Below are positions 1 to 11,700 of a stretch of 64,000 nucleotides of DNA, in pieces. Position numbers and translations under genes: made by a program. The number at the start of each line of letters is the position of its first letter. The stretch's first letter is position 1. The stretch is taken from assembly GCA_004154925.1 (NCBI GenBank), contig QJNS01000109.1:1-64000 (forward strand), read 5' to 3'. The notes beneath the pieces are model-generated. The model was not told the origin of the DNA, searched no databases, and saw only the letters and a list, made by a program, of their open reading frames with translations. The DNA comes from Monosporascus cannonballus (Eukaryota > Ascomycota > Sordariomycetes > Xylariales).

Positions 1-1559
1 TTAATCAGTATGAAAACGTATGGAAGAAAAGGATTTTTTATTCCGGAAGCGTATAGGGGTAGACCCACTTTTCCGGATCCGGATTCCTAGACTAACGAAC
101 AATAAGACGTTCCCATATCAGAAATCAAGTGAAATGGAGAAAGCGTCACTATCTGAGTGGTTCAAAGGTTACTTGGATGCTTCGCCAGATATATGGTTCA
201 GGGGCAAATCGGCAGGGGGATCAAGTCAACACCTCCAGAGTTGTCGCAGTTAGGCTTATCGCGAGAAAAGGTTGCATAGAGTATGAGAAGTGATAATTGT
301 CTGACTAGAATTAAGCTCTAGGGAGCTGTAGCTAGGAAGCCCTCTATATACTGTGAGCGCGCCGGAACAAGGTTTTTTCCGGGGTGCTGTGAAGCTTGAT
401 GACTAACACAGATACCCCTATTCCACGACAAGAGTAATAAGGTGCGGTAAAAGCCTACCTGTTTGGGAATATCTAGGGTTGCAAGAAAGGCAGAGTAGAA
501 AGTTGGCAGCTTGGTGCCAGGCGTAACAGGGAAATTTCGGATATTATATGGGCAGAGAGGCTTTAAATTCTAGTAAGCGCCTGAACCATCAAAGTGGTGA
601 GGAGAGCTGGAGGTGAAGTGACTTCATGGGGGAATAGCTTAGACGGGCGGGGATTACTTGTGTAGCACGGGTACACCTTGCCAAGGGGCCGTTTCAGAGT
701 GTGGCCACTGAGTCAAAGGTTCAATTCCCCACAATACCATTGTCGGCCGACAACCCGGGGGGTTTTTTTTTTTGTGTCGTTTTTGCTCACTTCCTATCAA
801 AACTCAAGACGTATGTCTTCTTAGTGTTTAAAAACTTGAATGTTTAGGCGTATTTTTTGCCAGACCGGGTTGAGTCGAGCAATGTAAACAACCTAGATCA
901 AATCTCATGTTCTGTTACGAAATGATAAGGGGCAGCACCTTGGCTTTAGAAAGAGGTATATCTGAGCAGTCTGCTAGTTAATTTTTCTCTGCGCTTGCCA
1001 TACAGCCCAGGCAGCTCTCCAGGCGACCAGATAAGGATCCCGAGGCAGCTATATCCTGGCAAGTTATTTTGCTTATTGGCAGCGGTCGCTTCTGTTCATC
1101 TCCGGATTTGATACTTTGAACTGCCGCCTCCCTTTCGACCGACTTGAAGTCAAAATCCAATGCCGGATCCCGCGACCCTCCTTCCACGATAGGCTTAGTT
1201 CGCTCCGAAACTCGGAACCGGCGAGTGGGTCGGGTCCGCCGTCGACACCACTCCACGGAGAAGATGCCCTCTCCCCCATGTTTCCCGCCTGCTGGAGCGC
1301 AGTCGCTATTTCGTCATCTAACTAATTAATGACAAACGAATTGGGTTGGTTTGATACGGAGACTGGGCTCGGATGAATCTCTTGACGAGCGTTCAGGTAA
1401 GAAGATGTGCCGGAGCCGCTAGCCGTCGACTAGGGCCTCCCGCGTTTCATAGTCTATTTAAACGTCTCATCCCCGCTCCGTCTTATACAGCGCAGTTTTC
1501 TACCAATTCCCTAGGCTGCTTGGGAAACTTCAACACAACCACTGGAAAACTTGTTCGAG
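1..1559. other. Upstream noncoding region
   Basis: No convincing protein gene is seen here; open frames are short, overlap one another and lack family resemblance. The last 200 bases should hold the promoter and 5' leader of the gamma-glutamyltranspeptidase gene. A possible Pol III unit lies inside (628-773). Confidence 0.5.
628..773 (+). ncRNA. Possible Pol III transcript with A-box, B-box and T-run
   Basis: TAGCTTAGACGGG (635-647) fits the tRNA A-box consensus, and GGTTCAATTCC (718-728) fits the B-box. An 11-T run (763-773) follows and could terminate Pol III. GGGGAAT (629-635) is exactly complementary to ATTCCCC (724-730), so the unit could close as a stem. It does not fold as a standard tRNA: the T-stem and acceptor do not pair and the A-B spacing is long. 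It could be a tRNA-derived element, a diverged small RNA, or chance. I recognise no U6, 7SL or RNase P core motif. Confidence 0.25.
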
Positions 1560-3833
1560 ATGCCACTCACAACACCGGATTCCGTATTTCCGCCCCCTGG
1601 CAACGATGTCTTCGCCAAGTTCGCCAGCCGGAGGAGCGTGGTCCACAGCACGAGGGGCATCGTCGCGTGCACCCAGCCGCTGGCGGCGAAATGCGGCATC
1701 GAGGTGCTGGAAGCGGGCGGAAACTGCGTTGTAAGTACACTTACTCTCCTGTCGTTAACTTAATGGCACGTTATACCGCGCCCCGAGCAAGCTGTCATAC
1801 TGACTCATGATCACAGGACGCAGCCGTGGCCGTAGGTACGTGCACATACCGCACACCCATCGGATATTCAAGGGTGGCCTGCGTCCCCGCGGCACGTGAA
1901 CCACATAACTAACACAAACCCCCTTCCCCGACCCCAGCCGCCGGCCTCAACATGACGGAGCCCTGCAGCACGGGCATCGGCGGCGACATGTTCTGCCTGT
2001 ACTACGACGCGGCGACGCGCAAGGTGTCGGCGCTCAACGGCAGCGGGCGCGCGGGGGCCAAGTGCACGCCCGAGGCGATCCGGCGGTCGCTCGGCCACCG
2101 GCCGGCGGACGAGGACCCGAACGCCCGCATCCCCATGTCCAGCGTGCACGCCGTCTCGGTGCCGGGGGCCGCCGCGGGATGGTGCGACGCCGTCAAGCGC
2201 TTCGGCAGCGGCAAGGTGTCCATGGAGCAGATCCTGCGCCCGGCTATTGGGCTGGGTGAGAGAGGGTTCCCCGTCTCGGAGATCACGGCGCATTTTGTAA
2301 GTTTGCGCCTTCCTTCTGTGACCTTCCGTGTGCCATAACGGCGCCGAGCCTTTTGCTGTGACGGTTTCATTAGATGGATCGGGACTTTCGGTTTTGTCCA
2401 CGCGCATTCGCATTCTCGGCCGATGTGACCGCAACCCCTTGAACTCAACTACACTGAGCCGAGCTGAGCTAAGCTAAGCTAACCACAACATATCTGCGCA
2501 ACAGTGGGCAACCTCCGAATCCCAGATCCGCCGCGCCTCCCCCAACGGCGCCGAGATGCTGAAGGCGGACCCGGCGGCCCCCGGCGGCGTCCGCGCGCCC
2601 CGCGCCGGCGAGATCATGCGGAACCCTAACCTAGCGCGGACGTTCCGCGCGCTCGCGGCCGAGGGCAAGGAGGGATTCTACTCGGGCCGCGTCGCGGAGG
2701 AGCTGATCAAGGTCGTAAGAGAGCTGGGCGGGCTCCTGGAGCTCGACGACCTGCGGCACCATCTCGAGGTCGGCAGCGAGCGCGTCGAGCCCATCAGCCT
2801 CAAGCTCCGGGGGCTGGGCGTCGCCGGGCGGCTGCGGGACAGCATTCTCGTCGACGGGGGTGAAGGGAAGGAGAGGGGGGACCTGGACGCCGGGCTCGAG
2901 CTCTGGGAGCACCCGCCCAACGGGCAGGGCATCGTGGCGCTGATGGCGCTGGGCGTGATCCAGGAGCTGGAGCGGGCCGGCAGGATCCCGACGTTCGGCC
3001 CGCAGGACTTCAACACGGCCCCCTACCTGCACGCCATCATCGAGGCGCTGCGCATCGCGTTCGCCGACGCCGCGTGGTTCGTCACGGACCCCAACGTCGA
3101 GAAAGTACCCGCGGAGTCGCTGATCTCGCAGCCGTACCTCGCGGAGCGGGCCCGCCTGTTCTCGCCCGAGCGGGCCTCGGGAGTGCCGGCGCACGGCTCC
3201 CCCGCGCTCAGCAGCAGCGACACGGTGTACCTGGCGGTTTCGGACGCGGCGGGGAACGCCTGCAGCTTCATCAACAGCAACTACGGGGGGTTCGGGACGT
3301 GCATCGTGCCCGCGGGGTGCGGGTTCACTCTGCAGAACCGGGCGGCGAACTTCTCGCTGGACCCGGGACACCCGAACGCCATCGCGCCTCGCAAGCGGCC
3401 CTACCACACCATCATCCCGGCGGCCGTCACGAACCTGCACGACGGCGGGTCGCTGCACAGCGTGTTCGGCGTCATGGGCGGGTTCATGCAGCCCCAGGGT
3501 CACGTGCAGGTGCTGCTGGGGCAGGTGGTCGGCGGGCTCTCGCCCCAGCAGGCCCTCGACGCGCCGCGCGTCTGTATCGGTAACGGTATGCCCGAGGCCG
3601 GCGCCGGCAGGGGCGAGCTCGACCTTGTCGTGTACTGCGAGGAGGGCATGTCGGAGGAGACGGTCGAGGGGCTGCGCAGGCTGGGACACCGCGTAGAGGT
3701 CGTCAAGGGGTCCAAGAGGAGCTTGTTTGGCCGCGGCCAGATTATTAGGTGGAGTGTCGATCCCGTCGAGAAGATGGGTGTCTGGTCCGCGGGCAGCGAT
3801 ATGCGCGGCGATGGGGCGGCGTATCCGCTGTGA
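1560..3833 (+). CDS. Gamma-glutamyltranspeptidase-family protein
   Basis: Four exons: 1560-1730, 1817-1835, 1938-2296 and 2505-3833, in phase, giving 625 aa. The ATG at 1560 is the first in frame; no signal peptide is obvious. The protein has the Ntn-hydrolase GGT fold signature: an early DAAVAVAAGLNMTEP-GIGGDMF block, then DTVYLAVSDAAGNACSF, in which Thr423 is the likely autocatalytic cleavage residue and new N-terminal nucleophile, and a C-terminal GVMGGFMQPQGHVQ block. Family members cleave themselves into two subunits and hydrolyse or transfer gamma-glutamyl amides such as glutathione. The TVYL context and missing signal peptide suggest a GGT-like amidohydrolase subgroup rather than the classical secreted enzyme, so the substrate is uncertain. 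Exon 2 is only 19 bases. It converges on Grx5, 347 bases away. Confidence 0.88.
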
Positions 3834-4180
3834 TGGGAACGAGGAGGCTGAGTGGCAGGCAACCGGGCTGTGTAGAGACGGTTACGGGAAACTCTCCCAG
3901 GGTCTGTAGAACATACCCGCGTTAGAAACCAGCCGCCACGAGATGGTTGGTATACATTAGCAGTAGCACCTGGAAATAGAAAGCGCAAGCACTGTCCAAG
4001 CCAATAAGTGTCAAACCAGGTGTGTTTGTACGGGGATGGTGTCTGATAAAGCCTTCTGCAATTCTCAAAATCGTGTGTCAAGGGGGCCGCCGCAAATCAT
4101 AATAGTGTACACCAAGCCGCTCGGCAAATCGTACATCCCTCGTCCAGCGGACCTTCGAATTTCCAGTCTGCCTTGTTCGT
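3834..4180. other. Convergent 3' intergenic spacer
   Basis: Spacer between the stop codons of the GGT-family gene (+) and Grx5 (-). It should hold both 3' UTRs. I see no gene or repeat in it. Confidence 0.5.
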
Positions 4181-4885
4181 TTATTCACTCTTCGTCTCAT
4201 CCTTGTTGGCGGACTCGGAAGCCTCCAACGGCGCCAGGACGCCCTTCTCCTCGAGCATCTTGGCCAGGGAGCCGTCCTGATGCATGGAGACCAGGATATC
4301 GCACCCGCCAACGAATTCCTTGTCGAGGTACAGCTGCGGGATGGTAGGCCAGTCGGAGAACTCCTTGATACCTTCCAGTACAAAACACTCGAGCGTTAGC
4401 TACCGTCCCACATGTCCGGCGCGCCGATATAACGCAGGCGCAAGGAAGTGCGCAACATACCCTGCCTCAGCTCCGGGTCCTCCAGGACGTTGAAGGCGGC
4501 GAACTTGTTGGGATCGACGCCCTGCAGGCCCAGGATCTGGATGCTGGCGCGCGAGAACCCGCACTGGGGCATCTCGGGCGTGCCCTTCATGAACAGCACG
4601 ACGGGCGCCGACGCCACGGCCTTCTCGATGGCCTGCCGCGTCTGGTCCGAGAGCAGGCGCTGTTGGAACCTGGTGAGGAAGGGGCTCGGCGCCGAATGCC
4701 GCGCGATCGGGTTGGCTCCCGCTGCCGCTGCCGCCGGTCGGGCGAGGGGCCGGGCCGCTTGCCGGAAGGCCTGGTATATGCGCCTGGTGTTAGCAACTTG
4801 TTCGCTCTCGAATGGGAGGGATGTGGCGGGCATCAAGAGAAGAGGGGAGATTGCGTACGGTCGATAATGCCGGGCGCGCAAACAT
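4181..4885 (-). CDS. grx5: Monothiol glutaredoxin Grx5, mitochondrial
   Basis: Three exons: 4885-4859, 4770-4461 and 4371-4181, giving 175 aa. The N-terminus ([20 protein letters not shown]) is Arg-rich, without acids, and looks like a mitochondrial presequence. The glutaredoxin domain follows with the monothiol CGFS active site (Cys79) inside [12 protein letters not shown], then the WPTIPQLY and GGCDI glutathione-binding segments. Grx5 proteins carry a 2Fe-2S cluster with glutathione and pass clusters from the Isu scaffold to acceptors in the mitochondrial matrix. The first exon codes for only nine residues. An alternative start at 4833, in frame and needing no first intron, gives a less typical presequence. 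I prefer the spliced form because a GCTAAC branch point and an AG acceptor sit just before 4770. Confidence 0.93.
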
Positions 4886-5459
4886 TGTATATGATATATG
4901 AGACTTGAAGCCTTCTCCGTTGCGAATTATGAATCTTTGGACCTTCAGTGTCGCCGGCTTTTGGTATCTGTGCATGGGTTCCTCTTAATGCGATTATCGG
5001 GGAGTCGATGATTTTTAATCGATAACTCTTGATGGGACGATGATGTAAGTAACGTTTAGCGGGTCCTACCTAGGAGCTCCTACTTAGGTACCCATGTAGT
5101 ACCTAAGTATAGTCAACTGCTCTGCTGAGTATCAAGGGTAGCTGGCGCCACTGTGGCTTAGCGACCAATCAACGTTTGAGCGCATTCCGGCGGCCGCTCT
5201 GGGTCCCCGCAGCCCCTCCAGCGGTGATGGTATAATGTCGAGGTGACTGTAGTGCCAGGGAGGTTCGTTTCCACCATTTGCCGAGAGTAACAAGGGAATA
5301 CGAATTGACCCTATACGCCGCTTTGTAAGCCTCTAAACCTTTCGGATGTTCTTATTAACTTCATAAACTGGAACTCTCGTCACCATCGTCTCATTCCTTG
5401 CTTAGGTTCGGCGAACAGAAGAGGGCTTCTTAATCTCACTAAAGGCTGATAGGAACAAC
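4886..5459. promoter_or_regulatory. Divergent promoter region of Grx5 and PPCDC
   Basis: A 574-base region between two divergently transcribed starts. It contains short palindromic CCTAGG/TTAGGTACC-like words around 5070-5110. No TATA box or named operator is clear. Confidence 0.4.
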
Positions 5460-7403
5460 ATGACCATAACGATAGCACCCTCAATAGAGGAACTCACTGC
5501 CTCACTGCGCGATAACAAGAAGCACCTCTTGCTTGCTGCATCTGGCTCGGTAGCAACGGTACGTACCGGATAAGCCCTTCATCGCCGTCTTATCGATCTA
5601 ACATGCCTACAGTAAGCTTCGCGACCCCTTTACCAGAGTCATCATTTCACTCTCCTGAGCTTACCCCTTTCAAGCAAAAGCGGGAGAGGAAGCCAGGACT
5701 CGGAACATCTGTAATTAATAGTACGGCAGCATCAAACTCCCAAACATCATCCAAGCTCTGTCATCACACAGCAACCTATCCATACGGGTTCTACTAACGC
5801 CCAGCGCCTCACGATTCCTCGCAGGCCAGTCCGCGGAGCAACCCACCCTGGCGTCCCTCTCAACCCTGCCGAATGTGGATGGCGTCTATGGAGACACCGA
5901 CGAGTGGCGTGAACCATGGACGAGGGGAAACGCAATCCTGCATATTGAATTAAGACGGTATGTTGATTCCTGTCTATATCTATTTCATCCGATACCACCG
6001 CTTTCCCCCATGCTCCAACCTACACCCCCTCCTTGCTCTGGCTTACTATGGAGAGGTGATAAGCAAAGTCAACACCACAAAATGCCTCGGTGATATGAGC
6101 CTTCCCAGCCTTGTGCATCATCATGTACATACCAGCGCACATCCACACCCGGTCGTGCTTAATAATCCATTACCTCCCTATCCGACTGACCCCTATATAA
6201 AAGATGGGCAGACATCCTCGTCATCGCGCCCCTGAGCGCCAACGCCCTGGCCAAGATCGTGAACGGCATGGCCGACTCGATCCTGACGAGCGTCGTGCGG
6301 GCGTGGGACGCACGCGGCGAGCTGGACTCGGACGCCCTGGCGCTGCGGGGGGGTAGCGGCGGGGAAGTGGCTGGTGCCGAGGTCCCCGGTGAGGCGGAAG
6401 CCTCATCATCCTCAGCAGCAGGGTCGAGCAGCCAGATGCGCACCGCCGGCGGAGGCCAGGCCGAAGGGGGCACTGGTGGCGGTAATGGTGGCGGTAATGG
6501 TGGTAGAAGCAGGAGAAAGAAGAAGCGCATCGTCGTGGCCCCTAGTGAGTTGTAGGACTCGTTTCAGGGGAGGGTAGCTTTCTAATTCAAAAATTTTAGG
6601 CATGAATACCGCCATGTGGAGGCATCCGGTAAGTCGCCTCTGGCAGGTTATTTCATCCTACTTCCAGAATCTTCAACCCCGCTCTCTTCATCTCTCTTGG
6701 TTCGCCTGCGCCTCCAAGAGCATCTCCGCACAAGACCCATGACATACATCACCAAGCTCTCCCAGATAAACCTCTCACTATCCATCGCCCATTAGCTAAC
6801 ACCCGCCCCTTTACGCCGAAACAGATAACAGCGAAACAGATCCGCGTCCTGGAGAATGAATGGGGCGTCGGACGATACAACGATGGGCGGGATGCGGACG
6901 CAGATGGGGGCGCAACACGACAACGCCACTGCGGAGGCGGCGACGAGGACGATGACGATGAAGGGGACGGGTGGTTCGAGGTCCTGCGGCCGCAGAGCAA
7001 GCTCCTGGCTTGCGGCGACCGCGGAGATGGTAAGTGCCCGGAAAGCAATCTCTTCCTGCACCTGACTTGGAGTTTGAGGCGTCCAGTGGTTGTGCTGTTA
7101 TTCATGCCTCGCCCGCTGGTATACGCATGCTTTGGAGCCGGTCCCGGCCCATCTTTCTTTTCTACGAACTCATTTACCCCAATCCAACGTGCAACACGCG
7201 GAGACTCCATAATGCACAGCCACTTGAGGATTCAGTTATTTTTGACAACCCGTACCGTTCGAGTCTTTAACACCTACTCCTCCGCAACCTCTACCCAAAA
7301 GGAGGAGATAGACCCCGGACTAACTCTGATAACCACAGGGGCCATGTGCGAGTGGACCGAGATCGTGCGCGTGATAGAGGACCGTCTCGGCCTGAATGGA
7401 TAG
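5460..7403 (+). CDS. Phosphopantothenoylcysteine decarboxylase (Hal3/Cab3-like flavoprotein)
   Basis: Six exons: 5460-5558, 5722-5957, 6204-6544, 6601-6629, 6825-7029 and 7339-7403, giving 324 aa. The flavoprotein core is clear: LLLAASGSVAT, then LHIELRRWADILVIAPLSAN with catalytic His107, PSMNTAMW with Asn228 of the PxMNxxMW motif, and LACGDRGDGAM with Cys298. These match the His, Asn and Cys needed for the FMN-dependent decarboxylation of phosphopantothenoylcysteine to phosphopantetheine in CoA synthesis. All three residues are present, so it could be active, unlike regulatory-only Hal3 forms. Two insertions are odd: about 75 residues rich in Gly, Ser and Ala before a basic RSRRKKKR stretch (about 140-220), and an acidic GDEDDDDEGDG stretch in exon 5. 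The exon 1-2 junction inserts YGS after SVAT; that acceptor is the only phase-consistent one I found. Confidence 0.9.
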
Positions 7404-8706
7404 GCTTCAGTACAGTGAACCCGAGAGGTGGCGATGGGCGATCAAGGAGGCGGGTTAAGCTGTGCCCTGGGAATGCCGATTGATGCTGAGGAAGATGCCG
7501 GGGGATATCAATATCAATTATTACGCTTCACACGTAAATAAGGGCTTAAGGAGATAAACTATCTACGACGATCTCCGGTGCGACTAGTCGCTCTTCATGA
7601 TGTGATGTGATCCAACATCAGCGTGCCCTCTTTTACGAACTGGATATTACCATTCTTCACCACTTCACCTCTCCATCTCTTCACCTTTTCACGTCCTCAC
7701 GTCTTCACCACGTCAATTACTCCGATTCAAGCGGTAAACCATCGAATTCCGTAAGACAACAAAATTCAGCATCTCGACTAACCCCCTCACTCATTCCTTT
7801 CGTCTCGGCCGGCCGGTTTTCGTTTTGGTCCGGTTATAAATTACTTGTACAAAGTAGCGTGGTCTACATCCCCTTCCCGTGTCTCCCTTTCGTCCCCCCT
7901 CCCCCCCCCCCTCCCATCTGTTGTGGGTGCAATGCAGCGTCGGTTTTCCTTACGAATAGCAAATCAATCGATTGACTAATCCATCCACCGGTCAATCCCT
8001 TCACCCGTCCCGGCAGCAATTGCAATTACTCATACACCATCCACCTCAGTCGGGGCCTCCCAGCATCCCCTGCCCATCGCGGTAGTCCCAGTCTGGGTCC
8101 GGCAGCAACCTCTCACGGACACGTCGATCAACCCACACTCTCTGCTATAAGACGAAGCAAACCGACCACTTCTGCCTCCTCGCCACACCAGCGATGACGT
8201 CGCTCGAGACAAAACACACACTGCGAACAACCCCTTCAGCTTGCTTCGGGGGCACGTCGTACGTAGTAGTATATGTATGAATCAATTGCAGCTATAACAG
8301 GGGAAGTAAGGGAACCTTGTAATGTGATGATGCTGATGTTGTTGATGCATGCCATCTTCTCTCAACACCAGCCCTCGCTTCTCGAAAACCCCTATGATGC
8401 AACGAATGCAATGCGTTGTTCGCGCCTGTTTCATCCATGTTCTCTTTCTCCCCTTTCCTAGTACATAGTCAACTGTAAGAGATGCTGCTCGGACAAATAC
8501 AACGGCTGGGCCAAAAGATGAGAAATTCATCGCAGTCGACATTAGAAGACACCAGGCCGCGATCGAGCTCAGTATATGCACTGAGCAGCCCGCATCCCGT
8601 TTAGATGCCAAGATGCTTATTAAGTCGTAATCGAGTATTGGTGCCACTAGCACACCGTATCCCACGACAACACAAAACCTCGACCTCGTCGCACGGTGTC
8701 ACAGCC
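7404..8706. other. Convergent intergenic region
   Basis: About 1.3 kb between the PPCDC stop (+) and the end of the PNUTS-like gene (-). It has C/T-rich stretches, including a C-run near 7901-7914, and short open frames without coding character. I see no gene here. Confidence 0.45.
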
Positions 8707-11700
8707 CTAGTAATTCATATTGACGAGGTCGGCGGGGTCGTGGCGAAAGGTGCACTTGTCGCCCTTGGTGCACTGATTCTTGGCCCAGAATGTGCACGGC
8801 TTGGTGCCGATGAGACTGCGGTTGATACCGCGGCTATCCCTGTCGCCACCACTGCCGCCGCCGCCGCCGCGGTTGCCGCCGTGCTGCTGCCGGTTGCCGC
8901 GGCGGTCGCGATCCCGGTCCCGGTCCCGGCGGTTATTCTGGTCACTGCCGTCGTGCTGCTGCTGGTGTTCCTGTGCCGCATAAGCAGAAGAGGTTCCCTG
9001 ACCCTGGACGTGGTTCTGATATTGCTGGTAGTACGCGGCCCACTGCGCTGCTTGGGCTTCGGCGTTGTACCCCGAGGCCGCGGGGGCCTGGGAAAATATC
9101 GATGCTATCGATGGTGGTTGTTGCTCGGTACGAACGTCGCCTTGCTGCTGTTGCTGTTGGTAGGCAGCGTAGCCTTGGTTCTGGTTCTGGAATTGCGCGT
9201 AGTATGCCATCCATGCTGCAGCGTTTGCGTCGCCGCCGTAGGCAGTGGTGGATTGGGCGGTAGCCGGTGCCGGTGCCGGTACCGGTGCCTGGACTTGGGT
9301 GGGCTGCGCTGTCTGGCTAAGCGTTCTCAGCAGAGCCTGGATATCAGGTGTCGCGGGCGCCTGGGGTTGTGGGGCGGCTTCAGGTTGTTGGTTGTTCTGG
9401 TTCGCTTGGTTCGCCTGGATCGCTTGTACTTGCTGTAAGATTGCGGCATATGGGTTTGCTGCGCCCTGCTGCTGCGGAACCGAAAGCTGTGCCTTCAGGG
9501 CCTCTTCTTCCGCGAGTCTCTTGGCACGTTCGGTAGCCTCTCTTAGTGCCTTAACAGTGCTGGCGTTGTGGGCAGTCCACCACTCCTTCACTCGATCCGG
9601 ATTATTCTGGAGCCACTGGGGAGGTTCCGTAGGAGGGTATGGCTTATCCTTCAGTTGCTCAACGACTGACTCGATTGCATCTGCGGCTTCCTGGACTTTG
9701 GGGTCGGAATAGTCGTAGCGCCGTTGAGTATTGGGATGAGTTGGGTCGTACGGGTCCGGGTCAACCCATTGGGTCACTCGTTTCGAGTTCAGTAGGATGA
9801 GAACCGCTGTATCCCGCTCTTCCTGCGTCATCATGCGTGGTTGAGGATGCGCTTGGACGAAATTGGTTGATGAGGATGAATGTGAAGAGGGTTTCTGTGC
9901 TGTGTTTAGATTGGAAAAGTTGTTGGCAAGTCTTGCAATTGCCAGCCGTGCCGCGCCGATATTGCCGTATTGTCGGGATTCTGCAGTACGGAGACGCGTC
10001 TCCTGGAGTTTAGATTTATTATTCGACGTGATTGACACAATGGACGGCTGAGAGGATGGTTCAGCCGCAGCCTGTCGAGGCGGTGACTTTGGGGTGTTGG
10101 GGATCTCGGCCGTCGTCGTGTAAATGCTCATTAGTTCACGCGATTCGTAATCGCTAATGAACCTTTGTTGTTCGGTGTCAGCCTTTCGCAGACCCCCACG
10201 ACTTTCAAAATTCTTGGCCAGCCTGTCTTGGCCGAGGGCGCTGTGATCAGATACTGAGGGCTCCTTCCATGCCCTCAAGGAAGTCATCCTCACGTCTTCC
10301 TCATCATCGTCCTCTGAGCCCTCCTCGCCTTCTCTCTCCTTTTTGCCTCGTGCCAGTAACTTCAGCATCTGCCCCTCAGATCGGTTATCACGTACGTCTC
10401 GCAGCTGGTTGCTAGCACGGCCTTCGTCTTCGGCGGAATCGTGTTGGAAGTAACGGTATTCAACGAGCTGGTCGTCTGGCTTCCAGGTGACCGTTCGCCC
10501 TCTGCGCGACTGCTTGCGAAGCCTACGCGCCTTTTCCTCCTCGGTTTCCGGACGCTCAGGCTCCTCGCGCGGCTTTGGCGTCTCCTTAGGTTTCGCAATC
10601 TCCTCGAGTAGGCTACCGAGGACAGACTTCTGAGTCTCCGTCTTTTTGGGTGCAGGCTTCACGGTAGATCTCGATTTCCCAGGGAGAATAGACGCAGACG
10701 TCTTCGGACGTGTCTGCACGGTTGTTGTGGCCGCTTCGGGCTGAGCGGCGGAAGAATTTGCTGCAGCGTTTGGCAATGCTCTGTTGGCTGCCGGGGCCCC
10801 TGTAGTACCCTCGACAGCCACCTTCTTTGAGGATCGCGAGTCGGAATCATCATCTCTAGGCCTCTTGGTAGTTGCTCCGGCTGTACCGTTGCTGGACTTC
10901 CTCGCAGACTCCAAGCCGGCGTACTTAATTGGCTGCATCCTCTTGACGTCGGACGCAACACTCTTCGGCCCCGTTTCCTTCTTCGCAGGCTGAGGCTTAG
11001 GGGCGGCTGGGGTGTCTTTCGTCGCCGAAGACACCGTAGTATTTTGGGTCTTGGAATTTTTCTTGTTCCCGTCCTGCATATCGGTCGACGGTTGAGGTAG
11101 TTGTTTGTCGCGTTCCTTGGCGTTGTCGAAGATCCGGTCGAAGAATTTGCGGCTCTCCGTGTCGAGGTCCTTGATATACTTGGCGCGCAGAGAATCCAGT
11201 TTTAAGCGACCGAGAAATTCTGTGTTGATTGTAGAGAATTGAGAAACGAGCTCGAGGACAGATTTGGGGGCGGGCCCATTGAAGTCCTTGATTGCATAAC
11301 AATAACGGACGAAATTCAGCAGGATGATTGTCAGTTTCTGGTTCGAGCCCATGTTGTCCAGGATCGGATCAGCACCGAACGTACTTGCTGTCTCCACAGC
11401 AATATGAATCAGCTCAGTTTGGCGTTTGAGGGCATCCTGCAACGATTTTGCACGGCTAGTCTTCTGTTCTACAGCCGCCTTGTGTTCCTTGTTCAACAGC
11501 TTATGTTCGGTCCAAAGCTCTTCTATCAGACTTCCATATCCTCCAATCGCCATCGCGATCGAATTCTGCGGGGATTGATCAACAGGATCCTGCCACACGA
11601 TCTTGACAACATTCTGTTCAACAGCCTTGACAGCATCAGCTGATGATATAGCTGCAGACTTGATCTATTATATCGCATGTGTCAGCTGTGCTCAAAGCAG

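Noticed and set aside
628..740. tRNA gene
   Set aside because: A- and B-box words are present, but acceptor and T-stem do not pair and there is no anticodon arm, so it is kept only as a Pol III candidate.
2631..3689. Long minus-strand open frame opposite the GGT-family gene
   Set aside because: Shadow of a GC-rich coding exon; Arg/Pro-rich translation without motifs, while the plus strand carries clear GGT motifs.
5603..5797. Open frame starting in the first intron of the decarboxylase gene
   Set aside because: It spans the intron and then reads exon 2 out of frame; the spliced gene explains the region.
8605..9438. Plus-strand 277-codon frame rich in Val/Leu/Ala
   Set aside because: Antisense of the Gln/Gly-rich end of the PNUTS-like gene; hydrophobic look arises from complementing Gln and Gly codons.
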